A stretch of 64,000 nt of DNA from Skeletonema tropicum (GCA_037178625.1 CM074131.1:3534001-3598000); one strand, 5' to 3'. Positions 11,471-23,311 are shown, numbered from the stretch's first letter. Program-made: numbers and translations. Notes: generated from the sequence alone by a model not told the origin.

Positions 11471-14400
11471 CTAACCTCGCTCGGTACCTTCGATTTGCCC
11501 AATCTTCTCTTCTAGTCGAGGTAGTATGGCATGAGCACCCCATTTTTCATAGCAGACTCTTGCATTGGCATATGCTTCTTTGGATTCTTCCTCTCTCCTG
11601 ACAACACCTAAAAAGTCTCCATAGAACTCTAATGCTAGAGCTTCCTCGTTTACAAATCGATGCTCTTGAGCAGATGCAATGGATGCCTTGTACTTAGCAG
11701 CAGCCTTGTCTTCTTCTTGTTTGCACTGATGATACTCGGCTTCAAGGAGAAACAGATTATTCTCAAAATTCCAAGTGGAACACTTTTCATAGAAACGAAA
11801 TCTTGTCACAGCTTCTTCTCCAATTGTCATCCACTTAGAGGCGATCGATGACGATGAACGACGAACTAATTGGAATGCTGTCAAGCCTTCACAAAAGATA
11901 TGATATATCTCCATGAAGGACATTTTTGGAGCAGGGCTGGCCTGTTCAGCCAATTTAGCCGCCTCTTCAAAATTCCCAAGCCAGAATGCAACTTGAAATC
12001 GATTTGATAGGATTCCTTTTGCGTTAATTTGTTTGCCAGATGATAAAGCAAGGTTGAGGAGTTCCTCTTCATTTGCGATCTTTCCATCGAAGATTTCAGG
12101 GAAGGGATTAACTTTGTCATAGTTTCCATTTATCTTCAGGATGAATATGTAAGTGTTTACTTGGCCGTAACACATTTGAATTTGCTTCAGTTGTTTCTGA
12201 AGTAAGGAAGAGAGAAAGAGGAGATGAGTATTATGTTGCAGAGTGGAGCTAGAAAAATCAAATCCGACGACCACGTATGCGTCTTACCATTTTTGAGGCA
12301 ATTGCTTTGCACTCTTTTTCTGCCAGCAATAAATTCTGTCCGCACACCAAGGATTGCCTAAGGTAAAAGAATGCACTAATTGATGCATACTCGACGTCAC
12401 CAACCATCATAGCTTCACTATGAGTGTGAAGAAGTACATTGGAAGAGGCCTGAAAAGGTTCCTTCCAGATACTCACGTATGATGAAAATAAGCACCTCAT
12501 TTTAGGCAGGTAGCCCTTGCCACCAAGACTTTCAAGCAACGACAATGCTATCTTTCCCCAACGGTACCCTTCGTCTACATCTTCAAACACAGAAATCTGT
12601 GCCTGGCCATATCCCAATAATCCGAATGCAGATTCACAGCAATAGCCGTACTGTGATGAACGTTGCACCATTCGACAGGCAATCAATGGTCCCATTTGAT
12701 ACTTCGTTATGCTTAGCGGACCGGATAAATTGTTCATGAACTTGATTGCCCAAAGTTTCTTCTCGTCCGTCAATTTCGGGGAGCTAAGAATACTCTTTTT
12801 TGTCAGATTGTTCAACAGGTTTTTTGTGTTCGAGAGTTCTCTCTGTATTATTTCTGGCGTGACTTCTGTTGGGAAAGTCTCTCCAAGTTCAATCAGAATG
12901 TCGAAAGTTTTCTTCAAGGCTTGCTTATTCTCTCCGGATGATGTCAAATTCTTGACCATCACGTAGTATGCTTTTAGCTTGTGCTCGAGGCATTGCGCAT
13001 TCTCCAGTAACTCTGCAATATATTCATTCGCTTTTGTGGGCAAAGCGTTGACATAACATGCCAAACATGCCGCTTCATGTAGAGAACGACTGAGATCATA
13101 ATTACTTGAACTCCACTTTGATTCCTTGGAAAGGAACGATAATCCATGCTCGATATAAGAGAGGCCAGACATAAAATTAAACTTTTCCATCGAGCTTTCC
13201 CCAGCTTTGAGATTCAGCTCTGCAAGTTTGGTGCACATTGAGGAATCTGTCACCCCTAAAGACTTGGCAATATTGATCTGATCAATAGCAGCGAACGTGA
13301 TAAGGCCAAGTTCTTCATGTGAATCAGCACAGCAGGATAATGCAGATATCATCTTCGCACCGTTTTGGAAATGGCATTCTGCACGCTCTTTTGGCGACAT
13401 GAGCTCGTAAACGGCTTGTTGCACCATGTCGTGAACGAACTTGTACTTTGAACCTATCTTTTCTATTACATTCTCCTCCACTGCAGAGTTGAGGCGACAA
13501 CGAAATTCTTGCTGCTTCTCTTCAAGAGGATACAAATGGTGAATGTATTCTTCACTTATTTGCGATCCAAATGTTGACATTACTTTCAGTGCCTCTTGCG
13601 TATCGTGAGGAATATATGAAATCTTCCTACTCAATACTTCAGCAATACTTCCTTGGATGGAAACTGACTGTATAGCCTCGATATCCCATATCCAACGCTT
13701 CTTCGCGACGCTATTGACAAGTAATTTCTCTTTTACAAGTGACTGCATAAAAGCATGAATATAAAAAGGATTTCCCAGCGTTTTTGCTTGGACAGCATCA
13801 GCCAGTGCCTTGGTCAACCGTAGTGGGAGCCCAAGCATTTCAGATATCATTAAATTTGTATCTGACTTGGCTATTCCATCCAATTGAATGTTGGTTACTC
13901 GTAGTGTGGTGGAGCGTTCGAACGTTTCCAGGTACGATGAGAGCCTGTGAGTGCTATCAACTTCATTTTCCCGGTATGAGCCCATGACAAGGAAACACTG
14001 GGGTGAATCATTAGCGAGGCCGAATTGATTGATGTGGTTGAAGTCCAGGAGTAAACTGCTGATGAGGTCTAAGCAACTGTTGTCTGCCCATTGTAAGTCG
14101 TCTAATAAATTGCAGAGAGTTGTTGTTGCGAGTTAGTTGGTCCAAAAAGTCAAGTATCAAGCAATTGAGCCTCTGCAGAGAAACGCACGTACCTAAAAAG
14201 ATGAGGAGGGGTCTATCTGGGCTTGAAAGCGCGCTAACAAGTTTCCTGAAGATGTAATGAAGCCTGCTTTGGGCGGATTCTGAACTCGATGTCATGTCAT
14301 TATTACGACGTCGCCTCTGGCTATCATCTGCAAGTGACACAAGATCCTCGTCGCTAATGACACGTCTAAGAATGTGGGGAAAGAGCTGACGGAGACTCGG

Positions 14401-15633
14401 CAACCACTCGCTCAATGTAACTATTGCTGAACTCGACATGACGGCCTCCAAGTTTTGAAGGATGTTAAGATTCTCTTCATCACCATCCTCTCCTAGCGAT
14501 GTTAACAATTCGTCAAAGGATGATGCAATAGTCAGCAATGGGTTTCGTACAAAGCGATCAAACTTCGTATGTACACACAACCACCCCGACTCTGAAATTT
14601 CTCCTTGAATATTGCTTGCGAGATAACTTTTACCTGCTCCAGGATACCCCTTAAGCAATACAAGTCTATTCTCTAATTCTCCTGCATTTATTTGCACCGA
14701 AGCTGCCTCTTCGTGCAATCGCCGCATCTCATCTGATCGTCCTATGAGCCCACTGCTAAAGTCAAGCCAGTTGACGTCATGAAAGAAAATATCAGGTCTA
14801 TCCAGTATTTGTTTCACTTCTTCAAAAACTTCATCAAGGGAAACAAATGGAGTCCCATCATTCTCTTCGGGGTCGATAAGATCTGAGACAAGCCTGCATA
14901 ATGACGCAGGCACATCTTTTTCGGATAGTGATTCTCCCACTCCAGAGAGACGAATTTGTTTCCGTGGTGATTGCCCTCCATTCTCCTCCTTCTCCTGTGA
15001 ATTGCCACAAGCCGAGTCTCCCCTTTCTTTTCTGCATAGTTCAGGAGATTCTCCCCGCGCAAACAATTGATAAAATAAGATTCCGACCTTACGAAAGATG
15101 TTGTCAACTGATTTTTTCCCAGTGTTGGAAACATCAGGCGAGACGGTGCTCGCCACATCTATGACATTGTCCAGTGCACACTTTATTTCCGCTTCTCCGA
15201 CTGTAGAACCGTGGAAGTCCCCTCTGGATGTTATTGTATTCAGATGACCAAGCACTCTCGCTATTGTATCTTGGGTGTCCATCGATTGGTCTCCCCCTTG
15301 GTTTGAGGGAGAAAATCTAACGCCGAATTTTTCTATTGATACATCGTCTACTTGAAGGCTTCGTCGTCGAGCCACACCGTTCGTGCTGCTCTCTTCCGTA
15401 GTGTCTCTATTGTTTCCCGTCGTTAGCCTACGCAGTACCAACAACGCCACTTTGCAGGCACGCTCGGCGTAGGCAAGTTTCGCCTCGACTTTTGCACCGT
15501 GAGCAGGAGGATCGATGCTTCTGGGAACGCCATTTTCATCTCCTTCTCTTGATGATGCTTCGTGTAAATGAAGCGCCTCCAACGTCGCCGATAGAGCAAC
15601 CCAATTTTCGAGACTTAGTGAGTGATTCTCCAT
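11471..15633 (-). CDS. large AAA/STAND-type signalling ATPase with helical repeat tail
   Basis: Three exons, 15633-14193, 14101-12288 and 12196-11471, with two 91-bp introns, join in frame to 1326 residues. The P-loop GYPGAGKS is at about residue 330, preceded by GLIGRSDEMRRL, the usual lead-in of AAA_16/COG3899-type ATPases. Walker B, FLDDLQWAD, is created exactly across intron 1, which confirms that splice. A sensor-like VMGSYRENEVD follows, then a GNPFYIHAFMQSLV helix region typical of MalT-like and serine/threonine-kinase-linked STAND proteins. The C-terminal 700 residues are helical with TPR-like pairs (AKLAEQASP, EEALALEFYGDFLG). Family knowledge: such proteins are nucleotide-driven signalling switches. 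No kinase, cyclase or DNA-binding domain is visible here; the first 300 residues are Ser/Glu-rich and unrecognised. The biological input and output are unknown. Confidence 0.82.
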
Positions 15634-16004
15634 GGTCGTTATCAGTTAGTAGATCTTCCCACTTTGTTCTCAGTTTTTATGAGTGCATCGCAGCATGGTG
15701 GAAGTACAAAGTACTGTCCAACACGCTATGCTCGGATATTATAGTTATTGATCGAGCTGTTCTGATTGAATTTACGACTTAACTTGAAGCCTACGCGACA
15801 TACCGAAGTCAAATGTCCACCACGTCACGCGAATGCTGCTCAGTGACCTTCGAAAAGAGTCGCGTTTAGACACCTACCCAGAATAAGTAAGTCATTCGTG
15901 ATTTGGACCGCGAATTGGAGGTTATCCCCCAAATAGGCCTTCCGTAGGGATGCTTTAGGGATATCAAGTAGGGTTAATTTGAAGAGACAGAAGGTTTGGA
16001 AGGT

Positions 16005-16410
16005 TTGTAAAAGCACGGGAACCTGGTAGCTGGGGTTGACACGTCTTGCTGAGAGATTTGTCAAGAGCTTGCCAGGAGTTTCAAGTCGTGTTTTACAAAA
16101 TCTAGCGTTGAGGTGCGTTGAGGTTGATTTCTGATGGCCTGTTCCGTCAAAAACTTGCTGCCGACGCCACGGATCGGCCATCTGACACGGTGCGCCGCCA
16201 AGCAGCATGTCACTCGTGGCGGTGGCAGCAAGTTTTGACGTTGGCGCAAGTTTTTGACGGAACAGGCCATCAGAAATCAACATCAACGCACCTCAACGCT
16301 AGATTTTTGAGAACCACGACTTGAAACTCCTGGCAAGCTCTCGACAAATCGGCTGCTAACAAAAAGCAGCCACTGTCAACCCCAGGTTCCGCATATTCCC
16401 GTGGTAAAAG
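16005..16410. repeat. long imperfect inverted repeat (foldback element)
   Basis: The arms are about 155-165 bp (16005-16158 and 16246-16410), separated by about 87 bp. The closest part is CTGATGGCCTGTTCCGTCAA at 16131-16150, matched in reverse complement at 16252-16271; outer matches include the CTAGCGTTGAGGTGCGTTGA and GAGCTTGCCAGGAGTTTCAA stretches. The spacer carries a second, shorter copy of the TCAAAACTTGCTGCC motif in inverted orientation. The arms have diverged by substitutions and small indels, which suggests an old insertion or an inverted duplication. No transposase ORF is present, so this would be a non-autonomous foldback/MITE-like element if mobile. It lies between the ATPase and COG4 genes; the remaining bases of that spacer (15634-16004 and 16411-16620) show nothing supportable. 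Confidence 0.8.
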
Positions 16411-16620
16411 CATACTTACGAAGCCTATCAAGACAATAAGTAGATACTTACATATTCATTGCATAAAAGAGTTGAGAGTTCTCAACTCTTGTGATTGATA
16501 TGAGTATGATAAGATGGATAATAATAATAATATCTTAGAAAATTTGAGATGGATAGATGTTACTACTCTCTTGAGAGGCATCAATGTAGTGCCTCCTGTA
16601 CTCTCTAATTGGTAAATAGA

Positions 16621-19600
16621 TTACTCATCATCCATCTGAAGCAAATCGTTGACTTTGTCACCCTCAAAATCCACGCGCAAACTGAGAAGAGTCTTCGCTT
16701 CGTCCAACTTCAAATCCCAAACACCCTTCCTTTTCGATACAGAAATCAAATCAAGCACATCTTCAAGATCATCCACATTCATCAGTAATGCAATTTGGTT
16801 TAGGCGAGCAAGCGGTGGGCATGCCTTACAGAGTGTGACGTTGGACTTGAGCTGAGGAGAATCAATGCGGTCTTTGGCAAAGTTCATGATGTAGCGAACG
16901 TCTGAATCTAGGCTGATGGCTCCCAATGGCGTGAACTTGCTCTTTCGAATGGCCGTTTCCATTCGCTTCGACATGCCACCCAAGACACCTACAAGTAGAT
17001 CATCGCTAAGCTTAGGTACCAAGTGCACTCTCAAAGGATCAATCAATTCATCCAGTCTCGAACACATTCTAACCACGAATCCCTCACTGATCTGGGACAA
17101 CTCAAATGCCTCGTCATCTATTTCGTAATTCAAAACAGTTGGCGCTATGGTGGTTCCTCCAGCTAGCACTGGACTACCCAAAAAGTTTGAGGCGGTTGCA
17201 CTTGTTCCTCCTCCATCTTGTCCAACAGCATCACCTACAATCTGCCTCACCTGCGGCAAGAGGGTGGATATGAGCTGTTCCATTGATCTCCCTGATGCTT
17301 GGGTAAATGAATCGACGACGCCTTTCAACCCCTTCACACACATTCTTAGCTGTTCTGTGTCGTGTCCTCGGGGGTATCCGGAATCAATCTCCTTTAAGAA
17401 ATTTCCCTCCAGGCGTTTCGTGTAGTCAGCAACAACTTCCAAATCATTAAAGTTGGCAGCAGCACGAGCCACTCCAAGCATAGTTTGATTTCGCAGCTCA
17501 TCATCTCCGACCCTGTGCCCACTTCTAGCGCCCGTCCCGTGTACTCCTCGCAACCCTTTCCCTGCCTTAGATTTCGCAAATGATAATGCCGCCTGTCCCA
17601 AGCCAGACTGGCCATCCAATAGACCTTCCCCAGGCTTCAGAAGACTGGCTCCAATCTCAGCGCGACGGATGAGTACATCTAACAGCAATCGGCCCAACAC
17701 ATCAACGCAAACATTTGCAGCTGCTGACGCTGTTCCAGTGTGTCCAGTAGCGAATGCCCTCAACGTTGACCGGCGGGCTGCAAACAAGCACTCCTCAACG
17801 AGATTTGTTTGCAATGCTCGTGATCCAGCTCCATACATTGAGTTACTCGAGCCATCTAGCACCACAGGAGAGAATGTTGATTCGTCCGGATAATTGGCGT
17901 GGACAAATGCACGCTGCATCCCAGCCAAGAGGAGACAGCGTTCCAGTGCCGAGTAACTGCCACCAATTTCAGCAGCAACTTCATTTAGTGCAGTGTGCGG
18001 AGGCAGTATTTCAACCTTCTGCTCTTGATCAACATCTACATCACTGGAACTCATATTCTCACTACTCTTTCGGCCACTACCACTCATTTCACTCCCATGC
18101 TCACGGCTCTTGGCTTCCTCTAGCTCTTTCAAACGTTTCTTCTCCTCGATTTTTTGCTCAAAACGCAATTTTCGTGCCTTCACAACTTCATTCACAGCGT
18201 GACGTATAAATCTTTCGTAAGATTCCGTGTGTTGCATCACCAATGCCCACTCTTCTAATGCCGCGTCAACATCTGCAAGATTGCCAACCTCGATTTGAAA
18301 ACCGCAGTCATCCTTTTGCGCAGCAATACGCTTCGTCGTTATATCAATTGTCCCCCCACCGCTCCCTCCTCCTCCACCTAAGGCATCCCCGGCAAAGCCC
18401 AACACATTGGCGATATTAATTTCATCATCCCTGCCACTGAACCCTCCACCTATATATCTATCTTCAATCTTCTTCCCCACCCCATCTGCCCTCCTCACAG
18501 TCAAATTCAACTGTTTCTCACTCATATAATCCCTCATAATGTCCACCGCTCGTTTCTCCGCCTCAACATGAACCAATTGCACCAATGCCGCATCTCCATC
18601 TGCCTCTCCCAACGCATATGCCACCATGGGCAAATGATGCCTCAAATGTGTCACTGCTGCATTATAAATCCTTGCCAATTTATGCGGCACCGACATATTA
18701 CGTCGCAGCAGCTGTTCCTCCTCCGCACGACGCCTCATTGCAGCACGAGACATACCCTCGGCACGTTCCACATGTGTCATGTCCACTGGAACTTCTTCCA
18801 CCTCCAAACTCATCTCCTTGGTCAGTACCGATTGAGAGTATTGCAAGTACAATCGAACACCCAATTCTGCCATATCCAACATTTGCAACAAGGGCGTTAA
18901 TTCACTCAATTGGACAACGTCTCCATTCGCCACTGCGATTTCATATCGCTCCCCAATCGCCCGTTTGGTAACATCCTTCGTTTTCGAATGAGCCTCCAAT
19001 GCCTCCTCCCCCGCCAACTGCATCGCCGTCGTGGAACACTCCTTCAAAATAGCCGTAACATCCGCCACAGCTCGAGCAGCATCTCCATATCTTCGACCCA
19101 TCAATGAATCTCCACCTCGTTGACACCCCTCACGGATGCGCAGTGCATGTTCGATATCCATGGCCTCTTCGTCAAGACGTTGGCGGTGTGATTCGAGTTG
19201 ACGCATTTCGGAGGAGGCGGCTGACCCACCCGAGGCTATTTTGGAGAGGGAGGAGAGGATGGATTCGCTGGCGATGGTTGCGTGAGTTAAGGCGTGTGCT
19301 GCTGAGGAGGAGTTTGTGAATGTTGTTTCATCTTGTGATATTGTTCGTGTAGGACGGGGAGCATCACGTAATGATCTTGGCAGCGGAACGAATTGACCAG
19401 CCCCACCACCACCTGTCGATGAAGATGTATCTGAGTCCTCCCTCTTGTTGCGTCTACCACCACCACTACCACCGTTACTGTTGTTGGCAGCAGAGTGTTT
19501 CTTCGTCGAGGACAAAGATGCGGCCAACTCTTCTGCAAGTTTTAGAGCATTGGATTCAGACTCGTCTGCAAAGGCGAGGAGAGCGTCGTATGGTGATTTA

Positions 19601-19647
19601 CACCCTAAGGAATCGACTAAATTGGATGGAATGGCTATGGGAGGCAT
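16621..19647 (-). CDS. COG4: conserved oligomeric Golgi complex subunit 4
   Basis: An uninterrupted reading frame of 1008 residues, longer than the roughly 785 of animal COG4 because of low-complexity inserts. COG4 is part of lobe A of the COG tether that captures retrograde vesicles at the Golgi and works with SNAREs and Sly1. N-terminal match: a helical MRQLESHRQRLDEEAMDIEHA segment (shown here at 19-21 residues of the family's coiled coil), then ALRIREGCQ, the RYGDAARAVADV region and IGERYEIAVANGDVVQL. The C-terminal match is diagnostic: VRYIMNFAKD, LARLNQIALLMNVDDLEDVL and LLSLRVDFEGDKVNDLL, equivalent to the LALRIDF end of COG4. Inserts include Gly-rich runs (GGGGGSGGG) and a Lys/Glu/Ser segment around residue 520. 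The start MPPIAIPSNLVDSLG is the first ATG of the frame. It lies 384 bp from, and divergent to, the oxidoreductase gene. Confidence 0.9.
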   Translation of the reverse strand: MPPIAIPSNLVDSLGCKSPYDALLAFADESESNALKLAEELAASLSSTKKHSAANNSNGGSGGGRRNKREDSDTSSSTGGGGAGQFVPLPRSLRDAPRPTRTISQDETTFTNSSSAAHALTHATIASESILSSLSKIASGGSAASSEMRQLESHRQRLDEEAMDIEHALRIREGCQRGGDSLMGRRYGDAARAVADVTAILKECSTTAMQLAGEEALEAHSKTKDVTKRAIGERYEIAVANGDVVQLSELTPLLQMLDMAELGVRLYLQYSQSVLTKEMSLEVEEVPVDMTHVERAEGMSRAAMRRRAEEEQLLRRNMSVPHKLARIYNAAVTHLRHHLPMVAYALGEADGDAALVQLVHVEAEKRAVDIMRDYMSEKQLNLTVRRADGVGKKIEDRYIGGGFSGRDDEINIANVLGFAGDALGGGGGSGGGTIDITTKRIAAQKDDCGFQIEVGNLADVDAALEEWALVMQHTESYERFIRHAVNEVVKARKLRFEQKIEEKKRLKELEEAKSREHGSEMSGSGRKSSENMSSSDVDVDQEQKVEILPPHTALNEVAAEIGGSYSALERCLLLAGMQRAFVHANYPDESTFSPVVLDGSSNSMYGAGSRALQTNLVEECLFAARRSTLRAFATGHTGTASAAANVCVDVLGRLLLDVLIRRAEIGASLLKPGEGLLDGQSGLGQAALSFAKSKAGKGLRGVHGTGARSGHRVGDDELRNQTMLGVARAAANFNDLEVVADYTKRLEGNFLKEIDSGYPRGHDTEQLRMCVKGLKGVVDSFTQASGRSMEQLISTLLPQVRQIVGDAVGQDGGGTSATASNFLGSPVLAGGTTIAPTVLNYEIDDEAFELSQISEGFVVRMCSRLDELIDPLRVHLVPKLSDDLLVGVLGGMSKRMETAIRKSKFTPLGAISLDSDVRYIMNFAKDRIDSPQLKSNVTLCKACPPLARLNQIALLMNVDDLEDVLDLISVSKRKGVWDLKLDEAKTLLSLRVDFEGDKVNDLLQMDDE

Positions 19648-20031
19648 TTTTGGTTATGCTACTTGTATAGAAGAGAAGATCGCCCTTTGTCATGGTCATT
19701 TTCGATCGGGACGGGCGACGGGCGAGATACGATATGAGTGATTTTTTGATCTTCGATCTTCGCAAAGTGTGACAATAAACGTGCCATACTGAACGACCAA
19801 AGAACTTACCGTAGCTGTAAGTCGGCCTGCTCGCAACTAACCTACTCTAGCTTGTCTGCTAGAAGATGGTCGACATGCATCGTACACACAACATCTCTAG
19901 AGGTAGAGGGAGTGCTAATGGTAATTTAGATTGCTGCCGCCGGGCGGTTAAAACTCTCAGGAGCCAACAAAATCAAGCGCATCACTACTAAGTCGCCACT
20001 CGCCACCCCTGCCTATTACAATGGTTGGGAG
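19648..20031. other. divergent promoter region between COG4 and oxidoreductase
   Basis: This 384-bp spacer lies between two divergently transcribed genes and must contain both promoters. An upstream ATG at 20021 opens a 31-codon frame with a hydrophobic stretch (MVGRWLGHALAITAIW) that is out of frame with the oxidoreductase start at 20032. Confidence 0.4.
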
Positions 20032-22294
20032 ATGGCTTGGCCACGCCCTAGCGATAACAGCCATCTGGATGAAACACACAATCAATTCAGTGATGATTCT
20101 AGCAAGCCGGAGCTAATGCAATCCTTTATAGATGATGAGACCAATCCAAGTCTTGACCTCCCTTCCAAGGTCTTGTTTCCCAAAGTTGCATCAGATGTTG
20201 TGAAAACTGTTCAGTTCGCGAAGGAGAACGGTGTTGAGCTCAGTGTCAAGAACAGCGGCCACAGTTATTCAGGTGCATCAAGCAAGAAGAATACTCTGCT
20301 CTTGAATATGAACCGATACACCCATTATGCTCCGGACGGAATCGTGGACTGTGAAGCAGCCATTTCGAAAACCGCTGTAGCTGATGATTTTAGTAATCAG
20401 GCATGTCTTCTAGCGTTGGCGAGGGGCAAGACTAGTCTAATTCGTGTCGGTGGAGGCGAGAACTTTGGTAAGTGTTTGATTAGAATTGGATCTCTTTGTC
20501 CTGTGACAATTCCTGAAAAGAGTTCTCATCTGCCTCCTCTACTTTTTGCTCACACACCGAACCGACCCAATGTTGTCTGTCGCTACAAAGACAAGGTATA
20601 CCGCGCCGTGGAAGCTGCTAATAAAGCGTTGGATGAGTACAAGTATCACTTAGTAGGTGGCGCAGCTGGTACTGTTTCTCCGAGTAAGTTGCACCTGCAT
20701 TTTTGATCCTAATGGATTGATAGATGCCGACCTTCTTCTTTCTAACCATTTTCTTAATACTGCAGTGGGATGGACATGGCTAGGTGGCCACGCAGGTACA
20801 AGTACAAACGGAGGTCGATTGTATTTGTATGGTACGTGTGGCGACGTGTTTCATTTTCAACTTGCTTCCTACTTCCTGTTCCCTCGACGTATCTTGCGAA
20901 TCATACATGTATATTCCTAATTCATATTGATTCATCCTAATATTGTCTCTCTTCTCTCCTTCATCCATTTTAATCGATTAGGTATGGGCGTAGACCAGGT
21001 GCTGCAGGTGGAGATGGTGCTGCCCAATGGTTATCATGTCAAATTTGGCCCTACTGAATGGGAGGACGCAAGTGCGGATGGATTCGTGGTTCCTCGCACG
21101 ACAGTTGTTTCAGGAATGTGCCGAAGTAACCCTGATGAAGAAGATGAGGAGAAATGGATCTGGGATGCCTGCCCCGAAGACTTTGATATTGATTTCTATG
21201 ATCTCTGGTTTGCCGTCAGAGGTGGTGGAGGAGGAACGTGGGGTGTGGTGACATCTGCGTCTCTGCAGCTTCACGAGTATCTTCCCTTTAACGCTTACGC
21301 GCTTTCAACCTTCTTGGGAGTCGAGGAGTGCTCTCCCCTTGAGCCAAAATATCATGAGTTTAGGGCAAAGTACCTCATGACGCCATCGGTTTTGAATGTG
21401 ACGAAGGAGAAGAGCCTCGCTTGTGGAGCTCCCGATCAACCTTATTTACATTGTTACGGCGAAGAAGACGTCGTGGGAGCTTGGGCAAGGTTCCTAGAGC
21501 TGAACAACTTGCCCTCAAATAATTCTGAATGCCTTTTCAGGTTCCCTGGTGTTAAGAGCTTTGGAGATGTGGCGATTTCGACGATGGGAAATGACCGATT
21601 TCCTGGCAAAGTTCCAGATATACCTGGTCCTGCATTTATGGTTGAATCTACGGCTGGTTTCGTGCTGTTCCCACAATCTTGGATCGATGAAAGCGAAGAA
21701 AACATCAATATTTTGCTTGAGATTTCCGCTTCGCCATACTATTCCCATGGAGTTGCTACTGCCGGCTTTTCCGATCAAGCCAATTCACTTTCCCAGTCTC
21801 AGCGCGATGCTGCTGTAATGACAGGTTTCGACTTGGATGATCCAGAAGCCAACTTTTGGGGCAATCTGTTCCCGAAGATGTATGACATTTCCGACAAGAC
21901 CAACTTCCCTCCTGTTTTCAATGCGAACCATGCTGGGCCCATGCTCATCGGCCCCCTCAAGGATGACTGGACGAAGGCTTGTCCACAAGAATGGACATTC
22001 CAGGAGCGCAAGGAAAAGTGCATCTCTTCTCAGGAGGTGATCTACGGAACAGAACTGCTCAACCGTCTCGAGGCAATCAAGATTGCTGTTGACCCCAATT
22101 TCATGTTCAACTGCCACAACTGCATCGGAAAAGATCTTGATCTGGACAAGGCCTCTGACTCTCAAGATGATGAATCCGAGTTTCCTACGACAGCGAACCC
22201 TTCTGATGAGCCGTCTAGTGCATCTGTTGCGTCCTTTTACGCAGCTGCAATCTCCGCAACTGTGCTTAGTATGTTTCTCCCCATCCTTAAATAA
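20032..22294 (+). CDS. FAD-linked oxidoreductase, berberine-bridge (BBE) type
   Basis: Exons 20032-20467, 20591-20683, 20766-20831 and 20982-22294, with GT-AG introns of 123, 82 and 150 bp, add up to exactly 636 codons. The family oxidises varied small molecules (sugars, alcohols, alkaloids) with covalent FAD; the substrate here is unknown. Visible signs: VKNSGHSYSGAS (FAD_binding_4 loop with a possible His attachment site), GWTWLGGHAGTSTNGG, YGMGVDQVLQVEMVLPNG, WFAVRGGGGGTWGVVT, and the C-terminal BBE signature RLEAIKIAVDPNFMFNCHNC. The last 25 residues are hydrophobic and follow a Ser/Ala-rich spacer, so a membrane tail or GPI-type anchor is possible. A secretion signal is expected for this family but is not in the chosen frame; see the finding on the upstream ATG. 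Confidence 0.87.
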
Positions 22295-22604
22295 GTGGTA
22301 TGGCCCGGGTGCAACAGCATCCTTGACCTGACAAGAGTTATTGTCAGAGAGGAGAACGGGACTGTCCAGAATAACTAGTTCATTGTCCTTGAATACATGC
22401 TGCAAGTTGAAAGAGCAAAGCATGTTGAGTGAAAACACATTAAATCTTCTACTCCGTTTATTCTCCAATTTGTTGCATATTTGAAGAAGTCATTGCAAGT
22501 GCAAGCAATGAAGCTAGAGAGATGTATAGGTATAGAATAAGTACGACCACCAACACACGTTATTGTCACACTACAAACGCCAAAACTTAAAATTCACTAA
22601 CATC
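22295..22604. other. short intergenic spacer
   Basis: I see no gene or repeat here. It contains the 3' flank of the oxidoreductase and the 5' flank of the decayed secreted-protein gene. Confidence 0.4.
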
Positions 22605-23311
22605 ATGAAATTCAGTTCTGCTGCCGCTATTCTCCTCCTTCTCTCCCGCAGCCAGCTCCAGATGATTTCTATGAAATGCCAGCCCTTGCTCTCTCGGCGT
22701 GCCAACGCCAACGCAAACGCGCCAACGACGCCTAATATGCTCTTCCGTAACGCCAAAACTGGAGAAGATACCAAGGCAAAAGTGGCAAAGAATGCGACCC
22801 CAGCAATGTTGTGCTTGCGGACTAACCCTAACCCCAGTGGCAGGCTGAAAAGGGTTACTGGATCAGCGAGTACTCTTTCTACGACTCTTTCTACGGTTCT
22901 CAAATGAAAAGCCCTACACATCGGATTGGTGGCCCTACAATTATGATGCGTACAAGGGTTTCATCACAGGTAACGTGAAAGGCAATGCTACCGTCAACGT
23001 AATGAATTTCTTCCTCCTGGTCCTGGAAGTAGCGAAACTTGCAGTACCGCTAGTATCCTAACGTAGTTGGAGATGGGACGTGCGGCACGAATGGCAATTC
23101 ACTCGTCTTCTTTCCCGATCAAGAGTTGGCTGGTGATATGAATGGGCCCTTTATCAGCCCGTTTGGTGATTGTCCAACTTTCACAAGTCTCGTTGGAGCT
23201 GACAACGCCCTTCTTTATCAAGTCTATTTCCCTCCGTTTCCCAACCCGATTCAAAGTAAACTTACTACTTTGACAAAAGGCACGGGAAGTGATAAATTTG
23301 ATATCTCTTAG
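22605..23311 (+). pseudogene. decayed gene for a secreted protein
   Basis: ATG 22605 opens a signal-peptide-like start (MKFSSAAAILLLLSRSQLQ), but protein-like sequence then jumps between frames and hits stops. Pieces in order are EMPALALSACQRQR, GKSGKECDPSNVVLAD, GYWISEYSFYDSFYGSQ, TSDWWPYNYDAYKGFITGN, AYRQRNEFLPPGPGSSETC, VVGDGTCGTNGNSLVFFPDQ and LVGADNALLYQVYF, the last ending at a TAG near 23311. At least four frame changes and several stops separate them. The order and the Gly/Cys/aromatic pattern resemble a family of secreted proteins that I recall from diatom genomes, without known function; that recall is not checked. The remnant abuts the satellite array, and its 3' end is also copied inside the array. 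An intact, heavily spliced gene is less likely, because the breaks do not fall at consensus splice sites. Confidence 0.6.
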
